From: Bagarius yarrelli
Taxonomy: Eukaryota > Chordata > Actinopteri > Siluriformes > Sisoridae
Direction: 5' to 3'
NCBI GenBank assembly: GCA_005784505.1
Contig: VCAZ01000039.1
Span: 1,515,001-1,579,000, forward strand
Length of the DNA: 64,000 nucleotides
Shown here: positions 9,701 through 21,315 of the stretch, one piece after another
Layout: the number at the start of each line of letters is the position of its first letter
How positions within the stretch are numbered: the first letter of the stretch is position 1
Made by a program: the position numbers and the translations under genes
The notes under the pieces: generated by a model
The model's input: only the letters and a program-made list of their open reading frames with translations
The model's database searches: none
What the model was told of the DNA's origin: nothing

Positions 9701-12700
9701 ATTGCAGCTTTTTACCAGCTAAAAAGCAAGCAAACGATTTTAATTACTCTTAAGCACATTCTGCACTAAATGTAGCAGTAACACAAATGGACTTTTTCTC
9801 TCCATAACAGAAATAAGTTTCTCTTCTTACTTTTCTTTCCACCAGACTCGTTACCACATTTTCTTGAAATAGTTTGAACCAGAAAAACAGGTGCCGTTTT
9901 TTTTTAAGAACGAGAACAGAGGCACAAAGACACACACACTTTCGAAGGTAGTGTGTAAAACATGATTGAAAACACGAGATCGTATTTATTTGTTAACATG
10001 TACAACTTTCGGAAATTTTTTTTTTCCACTTTATGACCACCCGATGTGTAAATTACACTAACACACTGCCTCCGTAACCTCTGTCCATTGGTGGTCTTCA
10101 GTGTGCAAAAGCCTTAATAACAGCTTTACATTTATAATACATTTATTTTAGCAATTTTTTTCTCAATTTAAAAATAACAGATCTCCTCACGATTGCTCTG
10201 ACCTGCACCAACCAGGAATGGTTTAATTCTTCATAGCTAAAAACCATTAGTCTATAATAAAAGCTCAAAACAGTTTCTCCTACCCGACTGATTGCCTTCA
10301 GCGCCCAGCGAGCTGCATAGTATGGAGTTGTCTGCTTGGGTGTCTTCTGACAGATTGTCTGCATTAAACAACAAGCAGGAGGTAAACAATAAACTTCGGT
10401 ACTATGAAGAGTAATAAGACAATTATTTATAACTAAAATGTATCCGTGTATGTTCCTCACATCCATCAATAGAGGCAGACGAGTGACTCTCTGCATGGGC
10501 AGAATGAGGAAGGAGATCATAGGTAATCCTCCACATTCAGTACTACACTCGATTTGTTTCAGCACCTCCTTAAAGGCGGTATTAGATGCACTGAAAAACA
10601 CAAGCACATGTCGGTAATGTTTTAACTGTGAATTTTAGGGGTCGTTTTCAATATTCCTTTATACTAACATACAAAATACTATATGTGATTTTAAACCTTA
10701 TCTTATTTAAGATTTACTTCTCTTTCTCCTGCAACTACAATTATGGGCCCCATAAAAAATATGAGGTTGAGACCCCTACCACTCCGAACGTTCATTAGAA
10801 TTGTCCCATCTCCCCCGCTTTTTGAACGAAACTGGACAAGTCTAAATACATCCTTCTGTTCAAATCACACGTCAGCATTTGTCTCCTACCACACGTTGCT
10901 CACATAAGCTCATTGAGCGGTATAGCCTGATAGAGTATTGTGTGCCTCTTTATTAAACTGATTTGCAGAGTCACAAAAATATTCAAAGGTCGGCAGCCTC
11001 TTCAGATACAGGATAGCTGGTCTTATTCTGTAAAGGAAATTCAGCATTTTAATTTCCCACCAATGTTGAATCTGAGCTTTCTTTGACGGAAATTGCTGGC
11101 TCTTGTATTGCTGGGTTTTTTTTAAAGTATTTTTGGGGGTATTTTGCCCTTTTTATAGGACAGAAATAAAATGGTGGAGATAGAGGGGGTGGGGTATCTG
11201 GAAAGGACCCGAGCTGGAATGGAACCCGGGTCGCCAGAGCGCAACAGCACATGTGGGTGCCGGCGCCTTAACCTTCTACACCACGGCGCCAGTCGGGGTC
11301 TTGGAGTTTAATAGTGCCAACAGCAAAAATGCTGCACATACTTTAATAATCGCTGGCTTATGCTACATAACTGTTGTTTCTCGTTTTCTGTTCCACTGAA
11401 TTCGCAAACCCAAATAGAGCAAAATAAAGCTGGGTGCCAGTTCAGGTCAGCAGAAATATTTGCATTTTGCGCAGGAATAAGATAACATTCAAACTGTTTT
11501 AACAAATCAGATGGTTATTCAATAAAAAAAAAAAAAGGAAATGAATAATGTAAAGCCACAAAATACAAAGACATTGCAGAAAACTGTGTGCTTAAAAATT
11601 TAAAGGGACCACATATGGATCTGATGGTCAGGTGTCCACAAACTTTTGGCAATATATATTTGGCAGTATATTCAATTATGCCTAGCAAACTTAAAGCTTT
11701 ACCATCTTAATAATAAAAAATAATAATAATTAGTATGAGATCCCTCATACTAATGTACGAGTATGTGCAGGGATTGAAAATGTAGGAAAAAAAGGAAAAA
11801 CAACCAAAAAAAAAAAAAAAGTTGAAAATGTCCAATATTCCAATGGTGAAGCTGCTTCGTTTCTGATTGTGTGCTTACAGTAGTTTCTGCAGTGTCCTCT
11901 GCTGGAAGGTCTCATTGGAGCAATACACAATGTATGGATCAAAGTGATTTGTAGCATGGTCCTGGACAATGTCACTGATGTCCTCAATAAATGGATTTAT
12001 TAGATGACGCCTTTCAAGCTTGTCAAAAAATCTGTAAATAAAAAAAAAAAAAAAAAGGAATAGATCGAATTTTTGCTCAAATGCAGGTATAAACAACAAT
12101 TCTGGTTCGTGTGCTATTTTGCTAAAATTTTGTACAGGATCTTTTCTTAAGCCCCCCCAAAAGCTTCAACACTATAAAATTAAAGATTCCCACCCAGGAT
12201 TCATTAAAGAGTGATAGAGTAAAAAGAGTAAAGAGAAATGCCCTATTTAAACAGTAATGCATAAGATAAATCAGGTCTGTACCACATGATCGAAAATATT
12301 TATAGGACAGCATCACAGTATAAGGTTTGAATTTAAGCCAGTTTTCTTCATTTAATGTATGTTAAAGTAAAAAGCACTGCAGTCTGCCAGAAGACCCTTT
12401 TTAGGAAACTCGATTCCTCCGTTGGATAGATTGCTAAACCAGTTTCACAAGCCTGTCCCAACATGTCTCGCTCTCGGGTAAAAGTTGAAAGTGGCTTAAT
12501 GAAAGAAGTTGGAAGACAGACGTGACACATGAACAAGGTTTTAAAGTAAAGCGTTTTTCCCTCTATAGTATTAAGAATGGCGTTTGCTTACGTCCACATT
12601 TAACCTAAGCAGCCATATATTGTTATGAAATGCTGTATCACACAGTTGATTTTCAACAACAGTAAACAAGGTGTCTGCATGTACGTCTGAAACAGAGGAT

Positions 12701-15700
12701 TAAATTAGTATTAGTGTATAAAAAAAATGCATGATTTTTGTCAACAATTTTAATAAACACAAAATGAAAATGAATATAAAAATTTTTTTTCTAGACATTA
12801 GACTAGACCAAGCCCGGCGGAATTGACCTACATTGTCAGATCAAGTAGTTTTAGATTTATACTTTCAAGTTATATTTTCAGAAAGATGGGGGAGGGGGTG
12901 CGCGTTGAAATGACACCGGAAGGGACCTGGGCCAGAGTCTGAGTCGCTGAAGTGCAACCGAATAGTTTTAGATTTATTAGTTATGATTTATATTTAAAGA
13001 AAATAGCACAATAAAAATATCTCAAAAAATGAATGAACACAACGGCCTCTGTAACTTACACAGAATAGTAAGAACCCAAAAAAATCCAGCAGTGCACACT
13101 TTTCAGACACTACAGCAATTCATTCATTGATTTATTTTCTATACCCGCTTATTCCATAATCCGGGGTCATGGGGATCCTGAAAGGGCAAAAGGCAGGAGG
13201 GGTACACCCTGGACAGGTCACCAGTCCATCACAGGGCCACACAAACAGTCCTATCGGCAATTTAGAATCACCAATTAACTTTAAATACATGGTTTTGGAC
13301 TGTGGGTGAAAACCGGAGTCACTACAACTATTGAGTGACTAAAGCTCAATGGTGCTACACTGATCCATGGATACCAGTCTGAAAAAGCAAAACTCTGCAG
13401 TAAGGTTATGCGACCTAACGGCAGCATGGTCCTTATAGGGATGTATAACGTTGAAGAAAAATGCAATATTTTTTAGTTGCTTTTTAGGTTTTGGGCACTG
13501 AATCTTCAGCAGCAGCTGCGGGTGTCTCGAGCTGACTCATCTTATGAAGATTGGCTCGCTATAAAAGCTTCCCGGCTGCTTAATTGTCTTGTGTCAAAGC
13601 AAGCCCATGCATATCCCAACTAACATCCGCTTGGCAGATATTTAACAATCCACATCGACCTAAAACGTTGTTTATACATTACTATTTCAACTATTAACTC
13701 GCTTATTTATCGCAAACCACTGCGATATGTATATCGCGATATTTCGATAATTATTGTGCAGCCCAATTTTTACTGGACCTTCTTACTGTTGGGTGGAAAT
13801 TGGTCAGAACTTTTCCTACACTCAAAAGATAGAGTGAAATGTCAATGGGCAGAACCACCAGTCATCAGAAGTGAATGGTCACAGAACTATAAATATGATT
13901 ATATAATAATTCTCAAACTATAGTCATTTTTACACCAACAATTATACCCAGTCAAACTAATGCAGATTTATTATATAACCATTTTAATAGTGACCTTATA
14001 TATTGTTACCGCCATTGAAACACTCCGGGTATTCTAAACAAACCGGATCGAGTGTGTGTACGAAATATGAATTGCAGTATGACTGATACTAGCCCTGCAA
14101 AGAAGTATAAATATAATTTATATAGTCGTCCTTAAAATAGTGAGGTAATATAGTGCAGACATTGTACCGTTTGCTAATGGCATGGACTGTGGAGATGTTG
14201 GAGAAGAGGTGATGGTGTTCGGTTGCGGTCAAAGTCTTCCTCAACGCCTCGTTGTTTTTGAAATGACACACCAGGATCCTCAAGCTGTGCAGATAGGAGT
14301 ACTCGGATGTCATAATCTCGAATATGGCCTACATGAGCACACAAAAAAGAACGTAGAGTTGCACTTTGTAGACAGGTAATACCGATATTAATACAATTTG
14401 AATTAGTTTATGGTTATTATTATTTACTCTTGGAAGGAATTGTCTGTTTTCTAAATGTCTATAGATAGAAAAAATGCAAGGTTTTAATGTACATATAAAG
14501 TGTATAGTCCAAAATGATAGCACATATTCCTGTAGATATATGATTCGTCATTTAAAGTAAACCACATATACAAAATATGACATCACTGTAAAAACCAGGT
14601 AAATATATAATGCTGTGTGACGAAAAAAAAAAAAAAAAAAAATCAAGAATAGGATGACAGGGTGTGACTGGGCTGTGTGTACAAGGTGAACCTTGATATT
14701 TACACAGCAGTGAGACTGAAATACACACAAACTTAGCCATTAGCTACCATTTAGCCTTCTCACACATTATCTATATAACGGCAATTCAAATGGCTGTTAA
14801 ATATGCTTAACTTTTGCTGAACTCCAATCCTATCCTGACAATAAACTCTGTACAATATAAACGTTTTATAGATGATATAAGGTCACTGAGCATTAGAGCC
14901 ATCAAGCACTGGAGGCTAAATGAAGTTCTAACTAAAGGGACTGAAGGGAAGCTCCTTTTTTCAGCAGGGTTTGTGTTGTGTTTATTTATTTAATTTATTT
15001 TAATCAAAGACAAAAAAGACGACCAAATAGGAAAACACAAACACGCAGTAATTATATACTCTCTAGTCATGTAGTCCAATGTTCTTCTATGATTCAAATG
15101 ACAAACGTTTTGTACTAATTACCTCTTGGCGCTTCCGTTCCTCAGGTGAAATTCTTTCCAGAATGCCCATCTCTGCCACCTGAGAGTTTTACATAAGACA
15201 AAAAAGCCTATATAAACATTTCTACAAGTCTCTTGTCACATATACCTTAACATAACAGCATAGTGAAATCGGTTTCTTCGCATATTCCAGCTTGGATAGG
15301 ATCTTGCACAAGGGCCTGACAGAAGCAGCTTGGCGTTGGTAGTGCTGGAACGCTGATCTTCTGGGCAAGACAACTTGTACACTATTGTCTTGATGCCCAA
15401 TTCCAATTTTGAGAGCAGGTGTTTCTTGGAGATTCCCTCTTTTCTGTGCTTTTTACCACTTTTATTTAGCTCATGAATGCCTGCTTTTATTTTGCTTTCA
15501 CTTTCGCAATTACTATGCATGTACACCATCATTTTTGCCCAGCCGCCTCCTTTACCTGAGGAAGCTGGCTCCAGGTCACGTATGCCGCCTTGTAGTTCTT
15601 CACAACAATGCCCTGGTCCTCCTCTGGCATCTGGGCGGAGTCATCATCATCAGGCCCCAGGCTGTTTAACTGAAGACCTCGCTCCTTGATCTCCTGGTAC

Positions 15701-16646
15701 AACCGTGGATCTGTGACGAGACAGCAGTAATTTAGGATCATGTTCTTGCACGTACCTATAACTTATACACTATTGTGAATAAGGAATGCTAAGAACCAAA
15801 GCTTTCGTACAGAATTTTAGCTCTAGCTTTAAAGAGGCAATAAAATCTCTCCTTTATTATACAATACTTTATTTTTACTAAATTGGGTTTATTTGGTAGA
15901 TGTAGGATCTCCTAACTATCCACAGGAACTCATACCATCCTTAAAGGATCCACCATGCTTCTCATTCCTCTTTCTACCCAAGGTTCTCTGTGAGAGAGAA
16001 AGAGAGAGAGAGAAAAAGAGAGTCAGGATGAAATGTGATCTTATCCCTTTGGAATGTAAAGGAGCTTCTTGGTGTGACAACTCAGGGATTGACGATAAAT
16101 GTCGTCCACATGTTTGCATGACTCGTATTCAAAATAAATTACAAAAAACAACAACAAACAAAAAAAACCAATTGTATTTTACATATCAAAAATGATCTGA
16201 ATTCAGCAGCCCAACAAAATGAAGCATTCCTTACTCTAACGCAGCGAATCACAGACAGAGCCCTAAGCCAGATCACAAACTTTCCACAACATGCTGATTA
16301 TTTCCATGTGTTTCAGAGCCTCTTTTGAAGCATTGTTTTAGTGAAATTGCTGCATCTGAGCTGCAGGAGGACTCAAATCGGTGGCTCAATAGTTCAATTA
16401 AAAATGATATCTATTGTAAACGGTGACAGGGAAGAAAAACCAGACACGAAACACATCCTATCATGCGTCACTGGCGAAATTATTGCTAATAATGCGGTTA
16501 TCAATAGTGTTTCTAATGCTAATAGTTCAGATGAACTAGAAAACTGTGTTATTTACTAGCTGTGGAAGACTGTATAGTGAATTAATCTAAAAAAAAAAAA
16601 AAGTGACACCAAAATTTGTGAATGGAAAGTTAGGTTTGTTTAAGGG

Positions 16647-16686
<40 letters not shown>

Positions 16687-17498
16687 CTATATTCCATGCG
16701 TCACTGAGATTATGCAAATGTATAAACTGCATCTGTAATAATGTGCCTGAGACAGACTGTTTTTAAGGTGTCTAGATCACACACCCTTCAGGCTTAAAAT
16801 AAATTCTTAAAATGAGAGATTGAAACTAAACAAATAAAATATGAATATATGCTTTAAAATTACTATAAAATAATTCTGTAACCTTTAATTATAAGTCTTG
16901 ATACCCATGTGCGTAATCTTTGTGCATTATTTGTTATTTTGGTATTAGATCTTCACTTTTATTTTATTTGATGGCTTACATTGCGTCCAGGGCTGCGAAC
17001 TGGCTTCGGGCTGGGTGATGTTTCCTTCTCCTCACTAACAGGCTGCAGTAGGTCTTGTTTCCAGGTCAAATCGGCGTCGAGGCTGGTGACAGCAGCTCGG
17101 TACGACTTGTTCCGGCGGTTCCTGCGCAAGCCATTGTCATCCCCGTCATAGTCCTCCCAGGAGAGGTCAGGATTGTGAGAGAAACGCTGAATACTCGTTT
17201 GAGCCTCACGGGCGACGGGCAGTGTGACTACCGTGGTGTGATGGCGGTTCTTCGGCCGACTGGTGACGGCCAAGTTTTTGGGGATGAGCTGCTGAGATCC
17301 GAGCTTTCGAGCCGCTTCGCTCTGTGTACTGAGGATTACAGGAGTCTGTACCGGCTGTCCGGGTACGGTGAGCTCTGTGCTTGAGGAGGAAGAGGAACGT
17401 TGGGCCTTGCATTCCAGACGAAGCTGAGAGGAGAGCATGTTATCCAGGAGAAGAGGAGACTGGTCCCCTGTAGATGTCTGAGACTGTCTGTGCGACAT
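6755..17498 (-). CDS. arhgef16: Rho guanine nucleotide exchange factor 16 (ephexin family), 14 coding exons, 669 aa
   Basis: Coding exons, 5' to 3' on the minus strand: 17498-16980, 15987-15936, 15710-15556, 15179-15123, 14328-14168, 12031-11879, 10590-10461, 10358-10284, 9718-9626, 9391-9237, 8096-7950, 7725-7655, 7550-7449, 6894-6755. Phases agree throughout. The N-terminal region carries LGSQQLIPKNLAV. The DH domain follows, with FEIMTSEYSYLHSL and the helix LPMQRVTRLPLLMD; then a PH domain (SSSRWLLKRGEL, YYLFLFNDVLIVTKKK); then an SH3 domain (LPQYEATKAY, ERLRDGERGWFP). The protein ends ETNV, a class I PDZ ligand (ETDV in human, from memory). Ephexins load GTP on RhoG/Rho-family GTPases at the cell cortex. 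Human ARHGEF16 has 709 aa. ARHGEF26 is the main alternative; the short N-terminus and the RMQRLR-ETNV ending favour ARHGEF16. One intron uses a GC donor. Confidence 0.88.
8821..9010 (-). mobile_element. tRNA-derived SINE, copy 2 (arhgef16 intron)
   Basis: It contains GGCAAACGCCCTTATTCAG, GGGTTAAGGGTCTTGCTCAG and GGCCCAGCAGTGG, but a decayed B box. Confidence 0.75.
9231..9237 (-). other. arhgef16: GC-AG splice donor in arhgef16
   Basis: The exon 9391-9237 ends AAAAG and is followed by GCAAGT. Only this junction joins in frame to the next exon at 8096, rebuilding KKKSEESY, which matches the human protein as recalled. The nearest GT downstream would break the frame. AG|GCAAGT is the usual context of a GC donor. 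Confidence 0.85.
11115..11294 (-). mobile_element. second tRNA-derived SINE family, antisense copy
   Basis: The reverse complement has GGCGCCGTGGTGTAGAAGG, a B-box region GGGTTCCATTCC, then CTATCTCCACC and TCTGTCCTAT. It matches the copy at 49269. Confidence 0.7.
13121..13320. repeat. dispersed teleost repeat of the CCCGCTTATTCC type
   Basis: CCCGCTTATTCCATAATCC, GGGGTACACCCTGGACAGG, CACCAGTCCATCACAGGGCC and TGGACTGTGGG: a pattern I recall as very common in fish genomes, probably a LINE-derived tail. Confidence 0.65.
13600..13770. repeat. CGATA-ended repeat, shared with 57715-58090
   Basis: AACATCCGCTTGGCAGATAT at one end and CGATATTTCGATAATTATTG then TGCAGCCC at the other. The 57.7-58.1 kb copy has AACATCCGCGTGCCAGATAT and TTTCGATATATTGTGCAGC with extra sequence between. 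Confidence 0.5.
16651..16685. repeat. (CA)n microsatellite
   Basis: About 17 CA units. Confidence 0.95.
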
Positions 17499-17609
17499 AG
17501 TGGACCTGCTTTATTTCAGAAAGGACGTGCTGTTCTGTCGCATCGGTTTCATCGGCTCAGGGTTCTTAGCAGATCATTGTTCTAACTTGCATCTAGTGAC
17601 AGAGACAGA

Positions 17610-17630
17610 TGGGATGGGATGGGATGGGAT
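17610..17630. repeat. (GGGAT)n short tandem repeat
   Basis: About four GGGAT units in arhgef16 intron 1. Confidence 0.85.
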
Positions 17631-18049
17631 TATATAATGGTCAGATAGACAGATCATTCCAAAACACAAGATAACCTGTTAAACAAGAGGTTCTTTCTCA
17701 TCGCCGCTGTTCAAATAAATAAAAGATAAAGAAGGTTCGAGAAAATGGAACGGAAACTTTTGGGAAATTCCCCCATAAGACTGCCAGGCCACCATTTCTA
17801 GGGTTAAAGTCATTTTAATGCTGATTAACAGGTGTAATTAAGTCTAAAATAAAGTTTGAACTAAACACAAAGAAATACTAAGCCGGTGTTTGAAGTTTAT
17901 ATTCCCAAACTGCAGGAAAAGAAAGGAAATCCGTGTGTGTGAATAAGCATGAATATACAAACTGGAAGTAAAGATGGACGATATTGTTATTGTGATTATA
18001 ACAAATAAACTAATCGAACCCTGTGCAGTTTATTTAGAAATTAAAAAAA

Positions 18050-18230
18050 AGCATTTGGCAGACGTCCTTATCCAGATTGACTTACATTTATCCCTTATAT
18101 ACAACTGAGCAATTGAGGGTTAAGGACCTTGATCAGGGGCCCAGCAGTGGTGGCTTGGTGGAGCTGGGAATCAAACTCACGAACTTCAAGTTGGTAGTCC
18201 ACAACCTAAACCACGAGCCACCACTTCCCC
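18050..18230 (-). mobile_element. tRNA-derived SINE, copy 3
   Basis: It contains GCATTTGGCAGACGTCC, GGTTAAGGACCTTGATCAGG and CAGCAGTGGTGGCTTGGTGG, and ends at GAGCCACCACTTCCCC. Confidence 0.75.
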
Positions 18231-18382
18231 ATGTTATGAAGCATTTTATACGTTTACAAACAAGGAAATTGTACACAACACTAGTAAAGATTAAGATATA
18301 CACACACACACACACAAATAAGATCTGTTGCATCATAAATAATATTTAGAGATTGATTATATTGTCCATGTTTATCATTTAC

Positions 18383-18512
18383 AGAGATTTTTAAGAGACT
18401 TATATTTATCTCCTTTAAACAGCTAAAGGGTTAAGGGCCTCGCTTAGGGGCCCAACAGTGCCAACTTGATGGTGCTGGGAATCGAACCCACAATCTTTAA
18501 ATTAGAGTCGCT
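18383..18512 (-). mobile_element. tRNA-derived SINE, copy 4, 3' part decayed
   Basis: GGGTTAAGGGCCTCGCTTAG and the reverse B box GGGAATCGAACCCAC are clear. Confidence 0.7.
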
Positions 18513-19070
18513 GTGGATCTTTGAGTCATTTGCGATTTGTTTTGATCGACACCGATCTGTAAGTGAAACTACACACCCAAAATAACCTGGTTATTAATTT
18601 AGTCCCGACTGAATCCAGTCGGTTGCGTCGTGCCATTAACTCGCGCAACTTTAACACGCAAACTAGTTTTTAGTAGTAGTTTTGTTTTGTCTTTATTTTT
18701 TATTTAGGCGCAAAAACTAACCCTGTAATATAAATAAAAATTTCACATGTAAAAAACAGAAGAAAAACCTTTAAAAATTATTTGAAACTTTGCTCTAACA
18801 AAATAAATAAATACAAAACAGTAAAAGCGCGGAGACTTAAGGACAAACACAAACACCACAAACGTCCACACGGAATTCCTTACATTTGGGTTTTAATAAT
18901 ATTAAACATTATTTAGTTATTTATAACATTAAGCTTAAATGCTACATAAAAAAAACTTACCTTTATACATGAACTCTGACGCAACTTCGTCCAACAAACA
19001 AACTGAGAGTTTTCCGGATACACGAATACAGGTGTGAAAGCCACGCCCACGACTCGGTGTTTATAAAGTT

Positions 19071-21076
19071 TTCCAGAAACCATTTCTAATATATATAAAC
19101 TTTTTTTTTTATTTATATTTTATATATCTTTATCTGGCTATTTTAGATGCTATTAATGCGCTGTTTTCCAGTCTTGGGACATTTTGTTGCGCTTGATTCG
19201 CTTTAAAGTATTTGAAGGTCATTAGTATAATTATTACCATACTTCCTGGCGGGTTAATTGTTGGTAATGCACATGGCGACATCTGCTGGTCAAATATAGG
19301 TATGACCACGTACCCACTTAAGTGCAAGATTTTCTGGCAAAAATATATAAATAAATAATATATATTTAAATATGGAAATATTTGTATTTAATAAGTAAAT
19401 ATACATATTTTATATTTAAATATATATTATCTATGTATATATTTTAATAATATATATTATTTAAATATCAAATATTTTGGTTTTATTTACATTTTTTAAA
19501 ATTTATCATTAATAGCCAAATTTATTCACGGATCCAGAGGCTATCCCAAGAACTTGGTGTGTGAGGTAGGAAATCACCCTGGATGGAAATGGAAATAAAA
19601 GGGCCAAAGCCCTGCAAAGTTTAGATTTAACTTTATTTTAGACATGATTAGTTGGAACAGGTGCTGTTGATTAAAGGGTTAAAGCTAAACTCTGCAGAGT
19701 GGTGGCCCTTTAGGTACTGAGTTTTACACCTGTGGTATCATCCATCACAGAATTACATGAACCCACAGCAAAGCATAGCTAAATTGGCTTTTTTTTTGGA
19801 AGTTGCGATGTAAACCCTCACAGACATTAACCAGAGCTCGGGTTAAATCAGGGGGTTTAGAAGCCACCCTATCCACAAAAATATCATTCAATAGGCAAAA
19901 ATATACTTTCATGGATTTTAAATATATAATGTAAAGCAGGACATTTGCACGATTAATTGCAAGAAATCAAATGTTTTTATTTTACTATATTTGCCCATCT
20001 AACAAAAATGATCAACAGTAACAATTCAATGCAAGCAAAAGAAGGAGGAACCAAAACTGAACCCTTATGCAGCAAGAAAAAGGACAACAGCTTTTTATCT
20101 CCTCTGTATAACTATGTACATTGTTCATAAATAGAAAATCTTCTAATGGCAATTGTGTTTGTTATAGCTTTGTTTTTTTAACAATGATATGGCATCAAAT
20201 GAAGTTAAACCAAGTATTGCATGCATTGCACATATATGAATGACAAGTTGTTGTTTTTTATACACTTGCAAAAATGTATACTCTAAAATACATCACATTT
20301 AACTATCACACATTTTATGACATCACATATATACACAGGCATTCAGAAAGACACATCCGGCACTTTTTTTTCCGAGATCCAGGTACCGTATTTGTACAAG
20401 GGATGGGCTACCGTTATGAGAGGATGTAGTAAGGAAAATATAATTATATCCATTTATTATTTGTTTATAAAACACCCCAAATATCCTTCCTCTAAAGTGA
20501 ACTCTGGTTTGGTTAACAGAACAGAATATGAAATAGTAGAATAGTTAAGACAGCGCCACTCGCCATTTCTCTGGTCATTACATAAATGCAAACCTGCATC
20601 TTATGGTAACCCCTATTATTAAAGACAAGCAAGGGCAATTCACATTTTTATCATTGTGTAAAAAAGTTATTAACCGAAATCATAGCATCAATCATTAATT
20701 ATATGAATTAACGTGTTAATTGTATTACATAAACCAAAAAACACATGCACAAAAATATCCAGGTTAGAGTTGAGACCATTATTGTCAATTAATATTTCTT
20801 AATATTTTTTTTTCTCAACTAGTGACTAAATCACGTTTTAGGAATAAATTTGATTGTGTTAAGTTTGTTTTAATCGAGAGTTTGTTGTCAGCCTCCAATT
20901 TCCTTTAAAACTATTGACTGGTTAAAAAACGAAAAACGTTGGTAGAGAAAAATTGCTCTTGTGATTATTATAAAAATACTTGAAAAAAAATGTTCAATGT
21001 GGAAATTTGTAAGGAAGGAAATTGCATTAAAGTTATGCATGTATTTGTAAAATTATTGCTGACAATGGACAATAAT
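19071..21076. other. intergenic, between arhgef16 promoter and espn 3' end
   Basis: No coding exon is recognised. The stretch is AT-rich, with dense TATATTTAAAT-type runs at 19340-19500. It includes the region beyond the first espn poly(A) signal. A longer espn 3' UTR cannot be excluded. Confidence 0.4.
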
Positions 21077-21082
21077 TTTATT
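21077..21082 (-). terminator. espn: candidate poly(A) signal, espn ABM-type transcript
   Basis: AATAAA on the minus strand lies 234 nt past the espn stop at 21316. Other hexamers lie further down, so transcripts with longer UTRs are possible. Confidence 0.5.
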
Positions 21083-21315
21083 TTTTCTTTTAAAAATAAT
21101 TTTTAGGCTTTTACAATTACACATAATTCTTATAACAATATACTATGGATCAGTTGACAGTCCTGAATGGTAAAAATCTGCAGCAGGATAAATTTGAACA
21201 ACTATGCCCTATGCTCAGCCGCTTGTAGAGCGGAACTGATGGATTGTGGGTAATGGGGTGTCTTACAGGTGATGCAAGCCGAGAGATGCGTGTGAAACAG
21301 AACGGGGGGGACAAA

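Larger units (their letters stand above)
17505..19070 (-). promoter_or_regulatory. arhgef16: putative arhgef16 promoter, 5'-UTR exon and first intron
   Basis: Reading the minus strand, TTTATAAA at 19067-19060 is followed by GGGCGTGGC (a GC/KLF-type box) near 19050-19041. A strong donor AAAG|GTAAGT follows, with the exon end at 18961. A first exon of roughly 19035-18961 is therefore likely. It could join an acceptor AAAGCAG just above the start codon (exon resuming at 17505), which is only seven nt before the ATG. The first exon holds an ATG (near 18970) that would open a short upstream frame. Promoter and exon are inferred from motifs only. Confidence 0.5.
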
